32,209 nucleotides of DNA, taken from positions 1 through 32,209 of the forward strand of contig JANOAR010000213.1 in the NCBI GenBank assembly GCA_031411235.1, in the 5' to 3' direction. The position numbers were made by a program, and so were the translations under genes. The stretch is from JANOAR01 sp031411235 (GTDB lineage Bacteria > Verrucomicrobiota > Verrucomicrobiia > Verrucomicrobiales > Verrucomicrobiaceae). The notes beneath the pieces are model-generated. The model had not been told where the DNA came from, made no database searches, and saw only the letters and a program-made list of their open reading frames with translations. The stretch's first letter is position 1, and the number at the start of each line of letters is the position of its first letter. This document shows, one piece after another, positions 32,071-32,209 of this stretch.

Positions 32071-32209
32071 TGAGATGCCACGGATATTTGGACCAAAAGT
32101 GAATTAGTTAGCGAGGGCGATATCGGCCTCGAAGCGGCTGGGGGAACGGTAGTTGAGGGAGGAGTGGAGGCGTTGGGTGTTGTAGTAGGAGTCGATGAAG
32201 GCGAAGAGT
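32071..32209. mobile_element. End of an IS3-family insertion sequence, cut by the window edge
   Basis: The element is recognised from its transposase. The proposed left boundary at 32071 is where TGAGATGCCACGG begins, a TG-start sequence of the kind that ends IS3-family elements, 33 bases before the transposase stop codon. The other end and the target duplication are outside the window, so the exact end is an estimate. Confidence 0.55.
32104..32209 (-). CDS. IS3-family transposase OrfB, C-terminal fragment (continues past the window)
   Basis: The 34 readable residues before the TAA at 32104-32106 are the conserved end of the IS3 integrase core: FIDSYYNTQRLHSSLNYRSPSRFE. This matches the usual FYNxxRxHSxLGYxSPxxFE pattern of OrfB. 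The start of the gene lies beyond the window. Confidence 0.9.
   Translation of the reverse strand, partial: LFAFIDSYYNTQRLHSSLNYRSPSRFEADIALAN

Overview
The window looks like chromosomal DNA of a high-G+C member of the Verrucomicrobiota (inference). The basis is the planctomycete/verrucomicrobial-type cytochrome genes (DUF1549/DUF1553 next to DUF1501, and DUF1587-to-DUF1585 architecture) combined with an ordinary RuvB, Tex and SUF gene set. No rRNA, tRNA or CRISPR array was seen.

Positions 1-10758 are a defence island on the + strand built on a type I restriction-modification locus: a small single-TRD S-like protein, hsdM, a full two-TRD hsdS, then four inserted elements, then hsdR and a YgjP-like metallopeptidase. 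The inserts are a SIR2-like protein whose NAD-binding motifs are split by about 320 residues, a truncated Schlafen/AlbA_2 domain, an Abi_2 (AbiD/AbiF-type HEPN) protein, and a Fic protein with its inhibitory motif. A 143-base leader in front of the Abi_2 gene holds short tandem repeats followed by a hairpin with a UUCG tetraloop and a T-rich tail. This is the layout of an RNA antitoxin upstream of an RNA-acting toxin, and is the best candidate here for an under-described system.

Positions 10759-11530 contain no convincing gene. They hold six head-to-tail copies of a 42-bp repeat between degenerate flanks, bounded by a 13-bp inverted repeat. Positions 11531-16326 (- strand) are one operon: an ECF sigma factor, a large membrane-anchored cytochrome-like protein whose N-terminus looks like an anti-sigma region, and a DUF1501 protein with a twin-arginine-type N-terminus.

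Positions 16507-21401 (+ strand) carry ruvB (TTG start), a small membrane protein, a PAP2-family phosphatase overlapping it by 4 bases, and tex with a glycine-rich tail. Heptamer repeats related to GGAATTA occur in inverted orientation on both sides of the ruvB/membrane-protein spacer.

Positions 21417-28843 (- strand) run, in transcription order, from a Fur/PerR-family regulator through sufC, sufB, sufD and an aldehyde dehydrogenase to a toxin-antitoxin pair and an iron-type alcohol dehydrogenase. The toxin-antitoxin pair sits between the two dehydrogenase genes. Its PIN toxin reading frame is intact over 140 codons except for one in-frame TAA at codon 58, while the antitoxin is whole. A perfect 7-1-7 palindrome resembling a PerR/Fur box lies between the regulator and the divergent DUF1592-family cytochrome gene (28955-31723, +). 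The window ends in the C-terminal part of an IS3-family transposase (- strand).
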